Shown here one piece after another: positions 1 through 5,536 of a stretch of DNA of 7,445 bases (position 1 is its first letter; each line of letters starts with the position of its first letter). The stretch is taken from assembly GCA_903959115.1 (NCBI GenBank), contig CAJBVU010000351.1, forward strand, positions 1-7,445. The letters are read 5' to 3'. This stretch comes from an uncultured Bacteroidota bacterium. GTDB lineage: Bacteria; Bacteroidota; Bacteroidia; NS11-12g; UBA955. Made by a program: the position numbers and the translations under genes. The notes beneath the pieces were generated by a model. It was not told where the DNA came from. It did no database searches and worked only from the letters and a program-made list of their open reading frames with translations.

Positions 1-486
1 ACTGGTAAGGATGTTCAAATCAACATCAGCGAGATCAAACGTCCTGAATTGGATGCTCGTTTGGTGGGAGAGAATATCGCCCAGCAGATTGAGAATCGTT
101 TTTCATATAAGAGAGCTATCAAGAATGCAATTCAAGGTACTATGAAAATGGGAGCTGAAGGAATTAAGGTTCGTATCAGCGGTCGTTTGAATGGTGGTGA
201 GATTGCTCGTTCTGAGATGTATAAGGATGGAAGAACTCCATTGCATACATTGCGTGCAAACATCGACTATGCGTTGGTGGAAGCCCAGACGGTTTATGGA
301 AAAATCGGTATCAAAGTATGGTTGTGTAAGGGAGAGATTTACGGAAAGGTAGATTTGGCTCCTCAAGTTGAACAAGAACGTCGCCGTGATGGTGGTGGAA
401 GTCGTCCTGATCGTAGAGATCAGCGTGGTGGAGACCGTAATCGTGGTGGTGGAGATCGTGGTGGAGATCGCCGTAGAAGGAATTAA
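1..486 (+). CDS. rpsC: 30S ribosomal protein S3 (uS3), 5' partial
   Basis: uS3 sits in the head of the 30S subunit near the mRNA entry channel and helps bind and unwind mRNA. The reading frame is open from base 1, so the start and roughly the first 95-100 residues, including most of the KH RNA-binding domain, lie upstream; 161 residues are visible. The TTG at 49 is an internal leucine codon, not the start. The S3 C-terminal domain is clear from the family motifs RPELDARLV, GAEGIKVRISGRLNGGEIAR, GRTPLHTLRANIDYA and GKIGIKVW. From about base 358 the protein leaves the conserved fold and ends in a tail of about 42 residues that is rich in Arg, Gly and Asp and contains several RGG units. Such basic tails occur on S3 in Bacteroidota; the tail's role is unknown to me. 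rplP follows after 16 bases. Identity is certain. Confidence 0.98.
   Translation, partial: TGKDVQINISEIKRPELDARLVGENIAQQIENRFSYKRAIKNAIQGTMKMGAEGIKVRISGRLNGGEIARSEMYKDGRTPLHTLRANIDYALVEAQTVYGKIGIKVWLCKGEIYGKVDLAPQVEQERRRDGGGSRPDRRDQRGGDRNRGGGDRGGDRRRRN
388..480 (+). repeat. Low-complexity RG/RD-coding repeat in the rpsC tail
   Basis: This GGT- and CGT-rich stretch codes for the Arg/Gly/Asp tail of uS3. A 14-base unit, CGTGGTGGAGAYCG, occurs at 424-437 and 457-470, and a version with one extra GGT lies between them at 442-458. The units are in frame and code for RGGDR-like peptides, so slippage or unequal recombination would change tail length without breaking the gene. This is an in-gene repeat, not a mobile element. 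Confidence 0.6.
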
Positions 487-487
487 T

Positions 488-493
488 AAGGAG
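488..493 (+). promoter_or_regulatory. Shine-Dalgarno site of rplP
   Basis: AAGGAG lies 9 bases before the rplP ATG, just after the rpsC stop. It matches the 3' end of 16S rRNA and has standard spacing. It stands out because most other genes in this window have no such sequence. Confidence 0.7.
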
Positions 494-502
494 AATTAAG
501 CT

Positions 503-928
503 ATGCTGAGTCCAAAAAGAACAAAATTTAGAAAACAACACAAAGGAAAAGTGAAGGGTCTTGCTACACGCGGACATTTGATTTCCTATGGTAGCTTTGG
601 ATTGAAATCCATGGAGCCATCGTGGATCACAGCCAGACAGCTAGAAGCGGCTCGTATTGCGGTTACGCGTTACTTGAAGCGTGAAGGCCAAGTTTGGATC
701 CGGATCTTCCCAGATAAGCCAATTACCAAAAAGCCTGCAGAGGTACGTATGGGTAAAGGTAAAGGTGCTCCAGAATACTGGGTTGCCATTGTTAAACCAG
801 GAACAATCATGTTTGAAGTAGCGGGTGTACCCATGGAAATAGCCAAAGAGGGTATGCGTTTGGCGGCACAGAAAATGCCGGTAGCTTGCAAATTTGTTGT
901 CCGTCCAGATTATAACGAGGAGAACTAA
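503..928 (+). CDS. rplP: 50S ribosomal protein L16 (uL16)
   Basis: uL16 binds 23S rRNA near the peptidyl transferase centre and the A-site tRNA and is needed for late 50S assembly. The 141-residue product has normal length for the family. It begins with MLSPKRTKFRKQHKGK and has the conserved block VRMGKGKGAPEYWVA at about residues 81-95. Arg82 in that block corresponds to the arginine that is hydroxylated in E. coli L16; whether that happens here cannot be told. The ATG at 503 is supported by the conserved N-terminus and by an AAGGAG site 9 bases upstream. The gene lies between rpsC and rpmC as in the usual S10 order, and rpmC starts 3 bases after its stop. Confidence 0.99.
   Translation: MLSPKRTKFRKQHKGKVKGLATRGHLISYGSFGLKSMEPSWITARQLEAARIAVTRYLKREGQVWIRIFPDKPITKKPAEVRMGKGKGAPEYWVAIVKPGTIMFEVAGVPMEIAKEGMRLAAQKMPVACKFVVRPDYNEEN
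917..922 (+). promoter_or_regulatory. Possible Shine-Dalgarno-like site of rpmC inside rplP
   Basis: GAGGAG lies 9 bases before the rpmC ATG. It also encodes the Glu-Glu near the end of uL16, so it may be a coding coincidence. If used, it would couple rpmC to rplP translation. Confidence 0.35.
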
Positions 929-931
929 TCA

Positions 932-1180
932 ATGAAGTACGCAGATATCAAAACGCTTCCAAATAAAGAGCTAGTTGAGCGCTACAAGGAGGAGAAAAAA
1001 CGGTTGACGAAATTAAGGTTTCAGAACACTGTTGCTCAAATTGAGAATCCTCACAAAATGAAAGAAGCAAGAAAAGACGTGGCTCGCATGTTGACAGAGT
1101 TAAACGCTCGTCGTCAGGAAGCGGAAATGAACGCCATCGAAAGGAAAATCAACCAAAGCCAAGAAAGCCAAGAAAACTAA
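932..1180 (+). CDS. rpmC: 50S ribosomal protein L29 (uL29)
   Basis: uL29 is a small helical protein at the 50S exit tunnel, beside uL23, where nascent chains meet targeting factors. The 82-residue product shows the helical-hairpin pattern, with KEEKKRLTKLRFQ at about 19-31 and the family signature NPHKMKEARKDVARMLTEL at 39-57. It is longer than the usual 60-70 residues: about 20 residues after LNARRQE form a charged, Gln/Glu/Asn-rich tail ending in QSQESQEN. The start follows the rplP stop by 3 bases. The last A of its TAA is the first base of the rpsQ ATG, a TAATG overlap that favours translational coupling. Identity is certain from sequence and position. Confidence 0.98.
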   Translation: MKYADIKTLPNKELVERYKEEKKRLTKLRFQNTVAQIENPHKMKEARKDVARMLTELNARRQEAEMNAIERKINQSQESQEN

Positions 1181-1440
1181 TGGAAACGGTAAGAAACGCA
1201 AGAAAAGAGATTGTTGGTGTTGTTGCCAGTGCTAAGATGGATAAAACTATCGTAGTGGCTGTAGTTCGCAACGTGAAACACCCTAAATATGGTAAGTACT
1301 TTAAAAAGACCAAGAAGTACACGGCTCATGACGAGGCAAATGTTTGTGGTGAGAACGATATCGTTCGTATCATGGAGACCCGTCCGTTGAGTAAAACCAA
1401 ACGGTTCAGATTGGTAGAAATCGTAGAAAAAGCTAAATAA
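1180..1440 (+). CDS. rpsQ: 30S ribosomal protein S17 (uS17)
   Basis: uS17 is an OB-fold protein and a primary 16S rRNA binder in the body of the 30S subunit. The 86-residue product starts METVRNARKEIVGVVAS, typical of Bacteroidota S17, and carries the family motif DIVRIMETRPLSKTKRFRLV at about residues 60-79. KHPKYGKYFKKTKKYTAHDE at 33-52 is the conserved loop region. The ATG overlaps the rpmC stop by one base, and no Shine-Dalgarno sequence precedes it, so ribosomes that finish rpmC probably restart here. rplN begins one base after its stop. Confidence 0.99.
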   Translation: METVRNARKEIVGVVASAKMDKTIVVAVVRNVKHPKYGKYFKKTKKYTAHDEANVCGENDIVRIMETRPLSKTKRFRLVEIVEKAK

Positions 1441-1441
1441 G

Positions 1442-1810
1442 ATGGTACAACAAGAATCAAGATTGAAAGTAGCCGATAACAGTGGTGCAAAAGAAGTTCT
1501 TTGCATTCGTGTGTTGGGAGGTACTGGTCGTAGATATGCCAGCGTTGGCGATAAAATTGTTGTTTCTGTGAAAGCAGCGATTCCTGGCAGTAACGTGAAA
1601 AAAGGTTCGGTTTCTAAGGCCGTAGTTGTTCGCGTGAGAAAAGAAGTTCGCAGACCTGATGGATCGTACATCCGCTTTGATGAGAACAGCTGCGTATTGT
1701 TAAACAACAACGACGAGCCGAGAGGTACTCGTATTTTCGGACCTGTTGCTCGTGAATTGCGCGACAAACAGTTTATGAAGATCGTTTCATTGGCCCCTGA
1801 AGTTTTATAA
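1442..1810 (+). CDS. rplN: 50S ribosomal protein L14 (uL14)
   Basis: uL14 is a beta-barrel protein on the 50S interface. It forms an intersubunit bridge with 16S rRNA and is a binding site for silencing factor RsfS. The 122-residue product is full length. It starts MVQQESRLKVADNSGAKEVL, then has KIVVSVKAAIPGSNVKKG at about 38-55, and ends in the conserved RGTRIFGPVARELRDK at 94-109. In E. coli this gene opens the spc operon and has its own promoter. Here only a single base separates it from rpsQ, so I see no room for a separate leader. Confidence 0.99.
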   Translation: MVQQESRLKVADNSGAKEVLCIRVLGGTGRRYASVGDKIVVSVKAAIPGSNVKKGSVSKAVVVRVRKEVRRPDGSYIRFDENSCVLLNNNDEPRGTRIFGPVARELRDKQFMKIVSLAPEVL

Positions 1811-1813
1811 GAG

Positions 1814-2149
1814 ATGGCAAAGAAAGAAATAACCAAAACAAAATTGCACGTAAAGAAGGGCGACACTGTAAAGGTGTTGGCTGGAGACGATAAGGGTAAA
1901 ACAGGCAAAGTAATGCGTGTGTTGCCATCTACAAATCGTGCGGTAGTAGAAGGATTGAATATGGTAACTAAACACTTCAAACCTTCTGCGCAGAATACCT
2001 CTGGTAGAATTGATAAAATTGAAGCACCAATTCATTTGTCTAACTTAATGGTTGTAGTAGCTGGTACAGCAACTCGCATTGGAAGAAAAGTGAATGAAGC
2101 TGGGAAATTGCAGCGTTTTGCAAAATCAACTGGGGAATTCATTAACTAA
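1814..2149 (+). CDS. rplX: 50S ribosomal protein L24 (uL24)
   Basis: uL24 is one of the two proteins that start 50S assembly and lies near the tunnel exit. The 111-residue product has a KOW motif at about residues 12-39 (HVKKGDTVKVLAGDDKGKTG) and the following GLNMVTKHFKPS and APIHLSNLMV blocks. Length is normal. It starts 3 bases after the rplN stop, with no Shine-Dalgarno sequence. Its junction, TAAGAGATGGCAAA, is identical over 14 bases to the rplE-rpsN junction. Confidence 0.98.
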   Translation: MAKKEITKTKLHVKKGDTVKVLAGDDKGKTGKVMRVLPSTNRAVVEGLNMVTKHFKPSAQNTSGRIDKIEAPIHLSNLMVVVAGTATRIGRKVNEAGKLQRFAKSTGEFIN

Positions 2150-2165
2150 TTAGATATAGAAGACC

Positions 2166-2717
2166 ATGAATTACGTTCCAAGGTTACAAACGAAATACAA
2201 AGAAGAAGTTAAAGACGCTATGATGGCGAAATTTACTTATAAGAATCACATGCAAATACCTCAGGTTCAAAAGATTGTTTTGAATCAGGGTGTAGGTGCT
2301 GCGGTGAATGATAAGAAATTGGTTGATGCTGCGATTGAAGAAATGACAAAAATCACCGGTCAGAAAGCACAGGCTACTTTTTCAAAGAAGGATATTTCTA
2401 ATTTTAAATTGCGTAAGAATGTTCCTATCGGGGCAAAAGTTACGTTGCGTAAAGAGCGCATGTTTGATTTTATGGATCGTTTGATTACGATTGCATTGCC
2501 TCGTGTTCGCGATTTTCAAGGATTGAATGTTAAGGGATTTGATGGTAGAGGTAACTTTACTATGGGTATCACTGAGCAGATCATTTTCCCGGAGATCGAC
2601 ATCGACAAGGTGAATAAGATCACAGGTATGGATATCACGGTTGTGACTTCTGCCAAAACGGATGAAGAGTGTTTAGAATTATTAAAATATTTAGGATTTC
2701 CTTTCAAAACCAAATAA
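2166..2717 (+). CDS. rplE: 50S ribosomal protein L5 (uL5)
   Basis: uL5 binds 5S rRNA and, with uL18, forms the central protuberance; it also touches P-site tRNA and uS13 in an intersubunit bridge. The 183-residue product is close to the usual 179-185. Family motifs are visible in order: PQVQKIVLNQGVG at about 32-44, GAKVTLRKERMFDFMDRL at 89-106, ALPRVRDFQGL at 110-120 and FDGRGNFTMGITEQIIFPEI at 125-144. The ATG at 2166 gives the conserved N-terminus; later Met codons at residues 19 and 20 would remove it. In E. coli the start of this gene is where uS8 represses the spc operon. I could not recognise that structure here. Confidence 0.99.
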   Translation: MNYVPRLQTKYKEEVKDAMMAKFTYKNHMQIPQVQKIVLNQGVGAAVNDKKLVDAAIEEMTKITGQKAQATFSKKDISNFKLRKNVPIGAKVTLRKERMFDFMDRLITIALPRVRDFQGLNVKGFDGRGNFTMGITEQIIFPEIDIDKVNKITGMDITVVTSAKTDEECLELLKYLGFPFKTK

Positions 2718-2720
2718 GAG

Positions 2721-2990
2721 ATGGCAAAAGAATCAATGAAAGCCAGACAGCGCAAACGTGAAGCCATGGTGGAACGTTATGCTGAAAAGCGCGCTAAATT
2801 AAAAGCTGAGGGCAACTATGATGCGTTGCAGGCTATTCCACGTAATGCTTCTCCTGTTCGTTTGCGCAATCGTTGCAAATTGACTGGTAGGCCCCGTGGT
2901 TATATGAGAATATTTGGCGTTTGCCGGAACCAGTTCCGTCAATTGGCCAGTGATGGTAAAATCCCAGGAGTAACCAAATCTAGTTGGTAA
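2721..2990 (+). CDS. rpsN: 30S ribosomal protein S14 (uS14), zinc-free type
   Basis: uS14 binds 16S rRNA in the 30S head next to uS3 and uS10 and joins late in assembly. The 89-residue product starts MAKESMKARQRKREAMVERY and has the family core NRCKLTGRPRGYMRIFGVCR at about residues 50-69, ending GVTKSSW. It is the long form without the two CxxC zinc motifs: the only cysteines are Cys52 and Cys68, sixteen apart. It is shorter than the 101-residue E. coli protein, and the missing residues are in the linker before the core, which is usual for Bacteroidota. It starts 3 bases after rplE and has no Shine-Dalgarno sequence. Confidence 0.98.
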   Translation: MAKESMKARQRKREAMVERYAEKRAKLKAEGNYDALQAIPRNASPVRLRNRCKLTGRPRGYMRIFGVCRNQFRQLASDGKIPGVTKSSW

Positions 2991-3003
2991 AAAATATACA
3001 GCA

Positions 3004-3402
3004 ATGACAGATCCAATTGCAGATTATCTGACCCGCTTGCGCAATGCAGTAAAAGCCAAGCACCGCGTGGTGGAAATTCCCGCCAGCAATTTAAAGAAAG
3101 AAATGACCCGCGTTTTATACGAGAAGGGATATATCTTGAAGTACAAATTTGAAGATACCGACAATCACCAAGGTGTTATTAAAATCGCGTTGAAATACCA
3201 CAACCAAACTAAGCAGAGCGCTATCACTACGTTGAAGCGTGTGAGTTCTCCTGGTTTGCGTCGTTATTCTAATGTTGACGATATGCCGAAGGTATTGAAT
3301 GGTTTGGGTGTAGCTATCATCACTACTTCAAAAGGTGTAATGACCGATAAGGAGGCTCGCGTTTTAGGCGTGGGTGGTGAAGTTTTATGTTTTGTATCAT
3401 AA
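3004..3402 (+). CDS. rpsH: 30S ribosomal protein S8 (uS8)
   Basis: uS8 is a primary 16S rRNA binder in the central domain and, in E. coli, the translational repressor of the spc operon. The 132-residue product is full length. It has MTDPIADYLTRLRNA at the start, SSPGLRRYSN at about 81-90 and the C-terminal signature GLGVAIITTSKGVMTDKEAR at 100-119, ending GGEVLCFVS. Thirteen bases separate it from rpsN. The TAA stop is followed at once by a second in-frame TAA. Autoregulation by this protein is possible by analogy but not shown by the sequence. Confidence 0.99.
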   Translation: MTDPIADYLTRLRNAVKAKHRVVEIPASNLKKEMTRVLYEKGYILKYKFEDTDNHQGVIKIALKYHNQTKQSAITTLKRVSSPGLRRYSNVDDMPKVLNGLGVAIITTSKGVMTDKEARVLGVGGEVLCFVS

Positions 3403-3420
3403 TAAAATAAAAGAAAATAA

Positions 3421-3975
3421 ATGTCACGCGTAGGAAAACTGCCCATTACCATACCAGCTGGTGTTACCGTTACGGTAAACAATGGCCTAGTGGTAGCTAA
3501 GGGCCCAAAAGGAGAAGTGTCACAGGAAATCAGTACCGACATGCTTGTTGATATTGCTGATGGAGTTTTGACAGTCAATCGCCCCAGCGACAGTAAAATG
3601 CACAGAGCTTATCATGGCTTGTATCGTGCCCTAATTAACAATATGGTAATTGGTGTAAGCCAGGGCCACAAAGTTCGTCAGGAATTGGTAGGTGTAGGTT
3701 ACAAGGTCTCTAACGAGGGTAATCTTGTTGAATTTGTATTGGGATACTCTCACAAAATCATGTTGCAGATTCCAATGGAAATAACTGTAGTTACTGAAAC
3801 TTTGAAAGGTCAACCACCAGCAATTATGATGGAGTGTGCCGACAAGCAATTGTTGGGACAGGTTGCTGCGAAGATTCGTTCATTCCGTAAGCCTGAGCCG
3901 TACAAAGGAAAAGGTATACGTTTTGCGGGTGAAGTATTACGTAGAAAAGCTGGTAAGTCAGCTTCTAAGAAATAA
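3421..3975 (+). CDS. rplF: 50S ribosomal protein L6 (uL6)
   Basis: uL6 lies at the base of the L7/L12 stalk near the sarcin-ricin loop and the elongation-factor site. The 184-residue product has the two tandem L6 domains (about 11-82 and 90-167). It starts MSRVGKLPITIPAGV, has VRQELVGVGYKV at 85-96, and ends in the signature PEPYKGKGIRFAGE at about 158-171 followed by a Lys-rich tail. The 18-base spacer after rpsH (3403-3420) is all A/T except one G and has no Shine-Dalgarno sequence. Such unstructured A-rich leaders are known to favour initiation in Bacteroidota; that this one does is inference. Confidence 0.99.
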   Translation: MSRVGKLPITIPAGVTVTVNNGLVVAKGPKGEVSQEISTDMLVDIADGVLTVNRPSDSKMHRAYHGLYRALINNMVIGVSQGHKVRQELVGVGYKVSNEGNLVEFVLGYSHKIMLQIPMEITVVTETLKGQPPAIMMECADKQLLGQVAAKIRSFRKPEPYKGKGIRFAGEVLRRKAGKSASKK

Positions 3976-3980
3976 GGAGG
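3974..3980 (+). promoter_or_regulatory. Strong Shine-Dalgarno site of rplR
   Basis: AAGGAGG overlaps the last two bases of the rplF stop and ends 9 bases before the rplR ATG. It is the longest anti-Shine-Dalgarno match in the window and is unusual beside the many starts here that have none. Confidence 0.8.
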
Positions 3981-3989
3981 AACGTAAAA

Positions 3990-4349
3990 ATGGCAAACAC
4001 TAAAAAAATCAATAATAAGAATAAAATCAAACGCAGAATTCGCGGTAGAGTTTCTGGTACAACAGCACGTCCTCGTTTGAACGTGTTCAGAAGCAACGCT
4101 GAAATCTATGCGCAGATCATCGACGATTCAAATGGAACTACATTGTGTGCTGCATCTTCTCGTGAGGCGAGTTTTGCTGCAAACAAGGTAACCAAAGTTG
4201 AGAAAGCGGCTATCGTGGGTAAAGCCATTGCAGCTCGTGCTATCGAAGCGGGAATCAAGGCAGTAGTTTTTGATCGTGGTGGAAATTTGTACCACGGTCG
4301 TGTTAAAAGTTTGGCAGAAGGCGCTCGTGAGGGTGGTCTTGAATTCTAA
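3990..4349 (+). CDS. rplR: 50S ribosomal protein L18 (uL18)
   Basis: uL18 binds 5S rRNA and with uL5 brings it into the central protuberance. The 119-residue product has a basic N-terminus (KINNKNKIKRRIRGRVSGT), the conserved RPRLNVFRSNAEIYAQIIDD at about 27-46 and the C-terminal block FDRGGNLYHGRVKSLAEGAR at 94-113, ending GGLEF. Length is normal. The ATG is fixed by the conserved MANTKK-type start and by an AAGGAGG site 9 bases upstream. rpsE follows after 11 bases. Confidence 0.99.
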   Translation: MANTKKINNKNKIKRRIRGRVSGTTARPRLNVFRSNAEIYAQIIDDSNGTTLCAASSREASFAANKVTKVEKAAIVGKAIAARAIEAGIKAVVFDRGGNLYHGRVKSLAEGAREGGLEF

Positions 4350-4360
4350 AAGAAACGAAC

Positions 4361-4879
4361 ATGTTGAATAACAATATTGTAAGAGTTAGACCCAGTGAAC
4401 TTACCTTGACAGAGAAGGTTGTATCAATCAACCGTGTATCTAAGGTTACCAAGGGCGGTCGTACTTTCAACTTTACCGCATTGGTGGTTGTAGGCGATGG
4501 CAAGGGTGTGGTAGGTCATGGATTGGGCAAATCAGGTGAAGTAATGGACGCCATCAATAAAGGAATCGAAGATGCAAAGAAAAATTTGATCAAGGTTCCG
4601 ATTATTAATGGTACGGTACCTCACGATCAAATCGGTCGTTTCGGCGGTGGACATGTGTTTTTGAAGCCTGCGGCTCACGGTACTGGAGTAATTGCCGGTG
4701 GTGCGATGCGTGCGGTTTTGGAAAGTGCAGGTGTTACAGACGTATTGGCTAAATCAAAAGGTTCATCTAACCCACACAACGTGGTAAAGGCGACCTTCGA
4801 TGCTTTGGTGAAAATGCGTGATCCACATTCCGTGGCTCAGTTGCGCGGAATTAGTATGAAAAAAGTATTTAACGGTTAA
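4361..4879 (+). CDS. rpsE: 30S ribosomal protein S5 (uS5)
   Basis: uS5 lies on the 30S solvent side at the mRNA entry channel. It affects decoding accuracy, and changes in its N-terminal loop give spectinomycin resistance in E. coli. The 172-residue product has the dsRBD-like N-terminal domain at about 14-80, with INRVSKVTKGGRTFNFTALV and GDGKGVVGHGLGKSGEV at 45-61, and the C-terminal domain with FLKPAAHGTGVIAGGAMRAV at 100-119 and SKGSSNPHNVVKATFDAL at 132-149. The loop around KVTKGGRTF looks intact, with no sign of a resistance change. rpmD starts 5 bases after the stop. Confidence 0.99.
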   Translation: MLNNNIVRVRPSELTLTEKVVSINRVSKVTKGGRTFNFTALVVVGDGKGVVGHGLGKSGEVMDAINKGIEDAKKNLIKVPIINGTVPHDQIGRFGGGHVFLKPAAHGTGVIAGGAMRAVLESAGVTDVLAKSKGSSNPHNVVKATFDALVKMRDPHSVAQLRGISMKKVFNG

Positions 4880-4884
4880 TTGTC

Positions 4885-5067
4885 ATGTCTAAGGTAAAAA
4901 TCACACAAATCAAAAGTGGCATTGGATATCCAAAAAACCAAAAAGCTACGTTAAAAGCCCTGGGCTTGAATAAAATGCACGCCAGCCGTGTTGTGGAATT
5001 GAATGGTTCTACAGAAGGAATGGTACGCACCGTAAGTCATTTGTTAAAAGTTGAAAACGCTGATTAA
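4885..5067 (+). CDS. rpmD: 50S ribosomal protein L30 (uL30)
   Basis: uL30 is a small 50S protein that binds 23S rRNA on the solvent side. The 60-residue product is the normal bacterial length. It starts MSKVKITQIKSGIGYPKNQK, has the core ATLKALGLNKMHASRVVE at about 21-38, and ends in GMVRTVSHLLKVENAD. It sits between rpsE and rplO as expected, with 5- and 8-base spacers and no Shine-Dalgarno sequence. Some bacteria have lost this gene; here it is intact. Confidence 0.98.
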   Translation: MSKVKITQIKSGIGYPKNQKATLKALGLNKMHASRVVELNGSTEGMVRTVSHLLKVENAD

Positions 5068-5075
5068 TTAAAAAG

Positions 5076-5525
5076 ATGAATCTCAGTAATTTAAAACCCG
5101 CAGAAGGTTCCATCAAAAACCGTAAACGTATTGGCCGTGGTCAAGGTTCAGGTAGAGGTGGTACATCTACAAAGGGTCACAAAGGTGCACAGTCTCGCAC
5201 AGGATATAGCCGTAAAATCGGTTTCGAAGGTGGTCAGATGCCATTACAACGTCGTATTCCAAAAGGTGGATTTAAAAATATCAACCGAGTTGAATACGCC
5301 GCCATTAACTTGGATGTATTGCAGCAATTGGCTGAGTCTAATGGTGTAAAAACTATCGATAAGCAATTCTTGATCAGCAAGCACTTGATAAACAAGCGTG
5401 AGATGATTAAGGTATTGGGTCGTGGTGAAATCACTATCGCCTTGGAAGTACACGCTCACAAATTCAGTGCAACTGCAAAAGCAGCCATTGAAAAAGCGGG
5501 TGGTAGCATCAGCGAAATCGCTTAA
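5076..5525 (+). CDS. rplO: 50S ribosomal protein L15 (uL15)
   Basis: uL15 binds 23S rRNA late in 50S assembly through a long extended N-terminus. The 149-residue product has the Gly/Arg/Lys-rich N-terminal arm, with GRGQGSGRGGTSTKGHKGAQ at about 20-39 and GFEGGQMPLQRRIPKGGFKN at 49-68. The globular C-terminal part carries the family signature KVLGRGEITIALEVHAHKFS at 112-131, followed by an alpha-helical end. Length is normal. It lies directly before secY, as in almost all bacteria, 11 bases upstream, which links ribosome and translocon synthesis. Confidence 0.99.
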   Translation: MNLSNLKPAEGSIKNRKRIGRGQGSGRGGTSTKGHKGAQSRTGYSRKIGFEGGQMPLQRRIPKGGFKNINRVEYAAINLDVLQQLAESNGVKTIDKQFLISKHLINKREMIKVLGRGEITIALEVHAHKFSATAKAAIEKAGGSISEIA

Positions 5526-5536
5526 TTAGACAAACC

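Noticed and set aside
49..51. TTG at 49 as a start for a short rpsC
   Set aside because: The frame is open to base 1 and the residues before it (QINISEIKRPE) match conserved uS3 sequence, so the gene begins before the window.
1177..1980. Open frame of 267 codons on the - strand across rpsQ, rplN and rplX
   Set aside because: It lies entirely antisense to three well-conserved ribosomal genes, and its translation resembles no family I know. Codon bias of the sense genes explains a long open antisense frame.
2150..2220. uS8 operator at the start of rplE, as in the E. coli spc operon
   Set aside because: I could not pair bases into a convincing copy of the 16S helix that uS8 binds. A covariance-model search or alignment across relatives would be needed to support it.
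5131..5349. 72-codon + strand frame inside rplO
   Set aside because: It is a shifted frame within the conserved uL15 gene, and its sequence is the out-of-frame reading of the Gly/Lys-rich arm.
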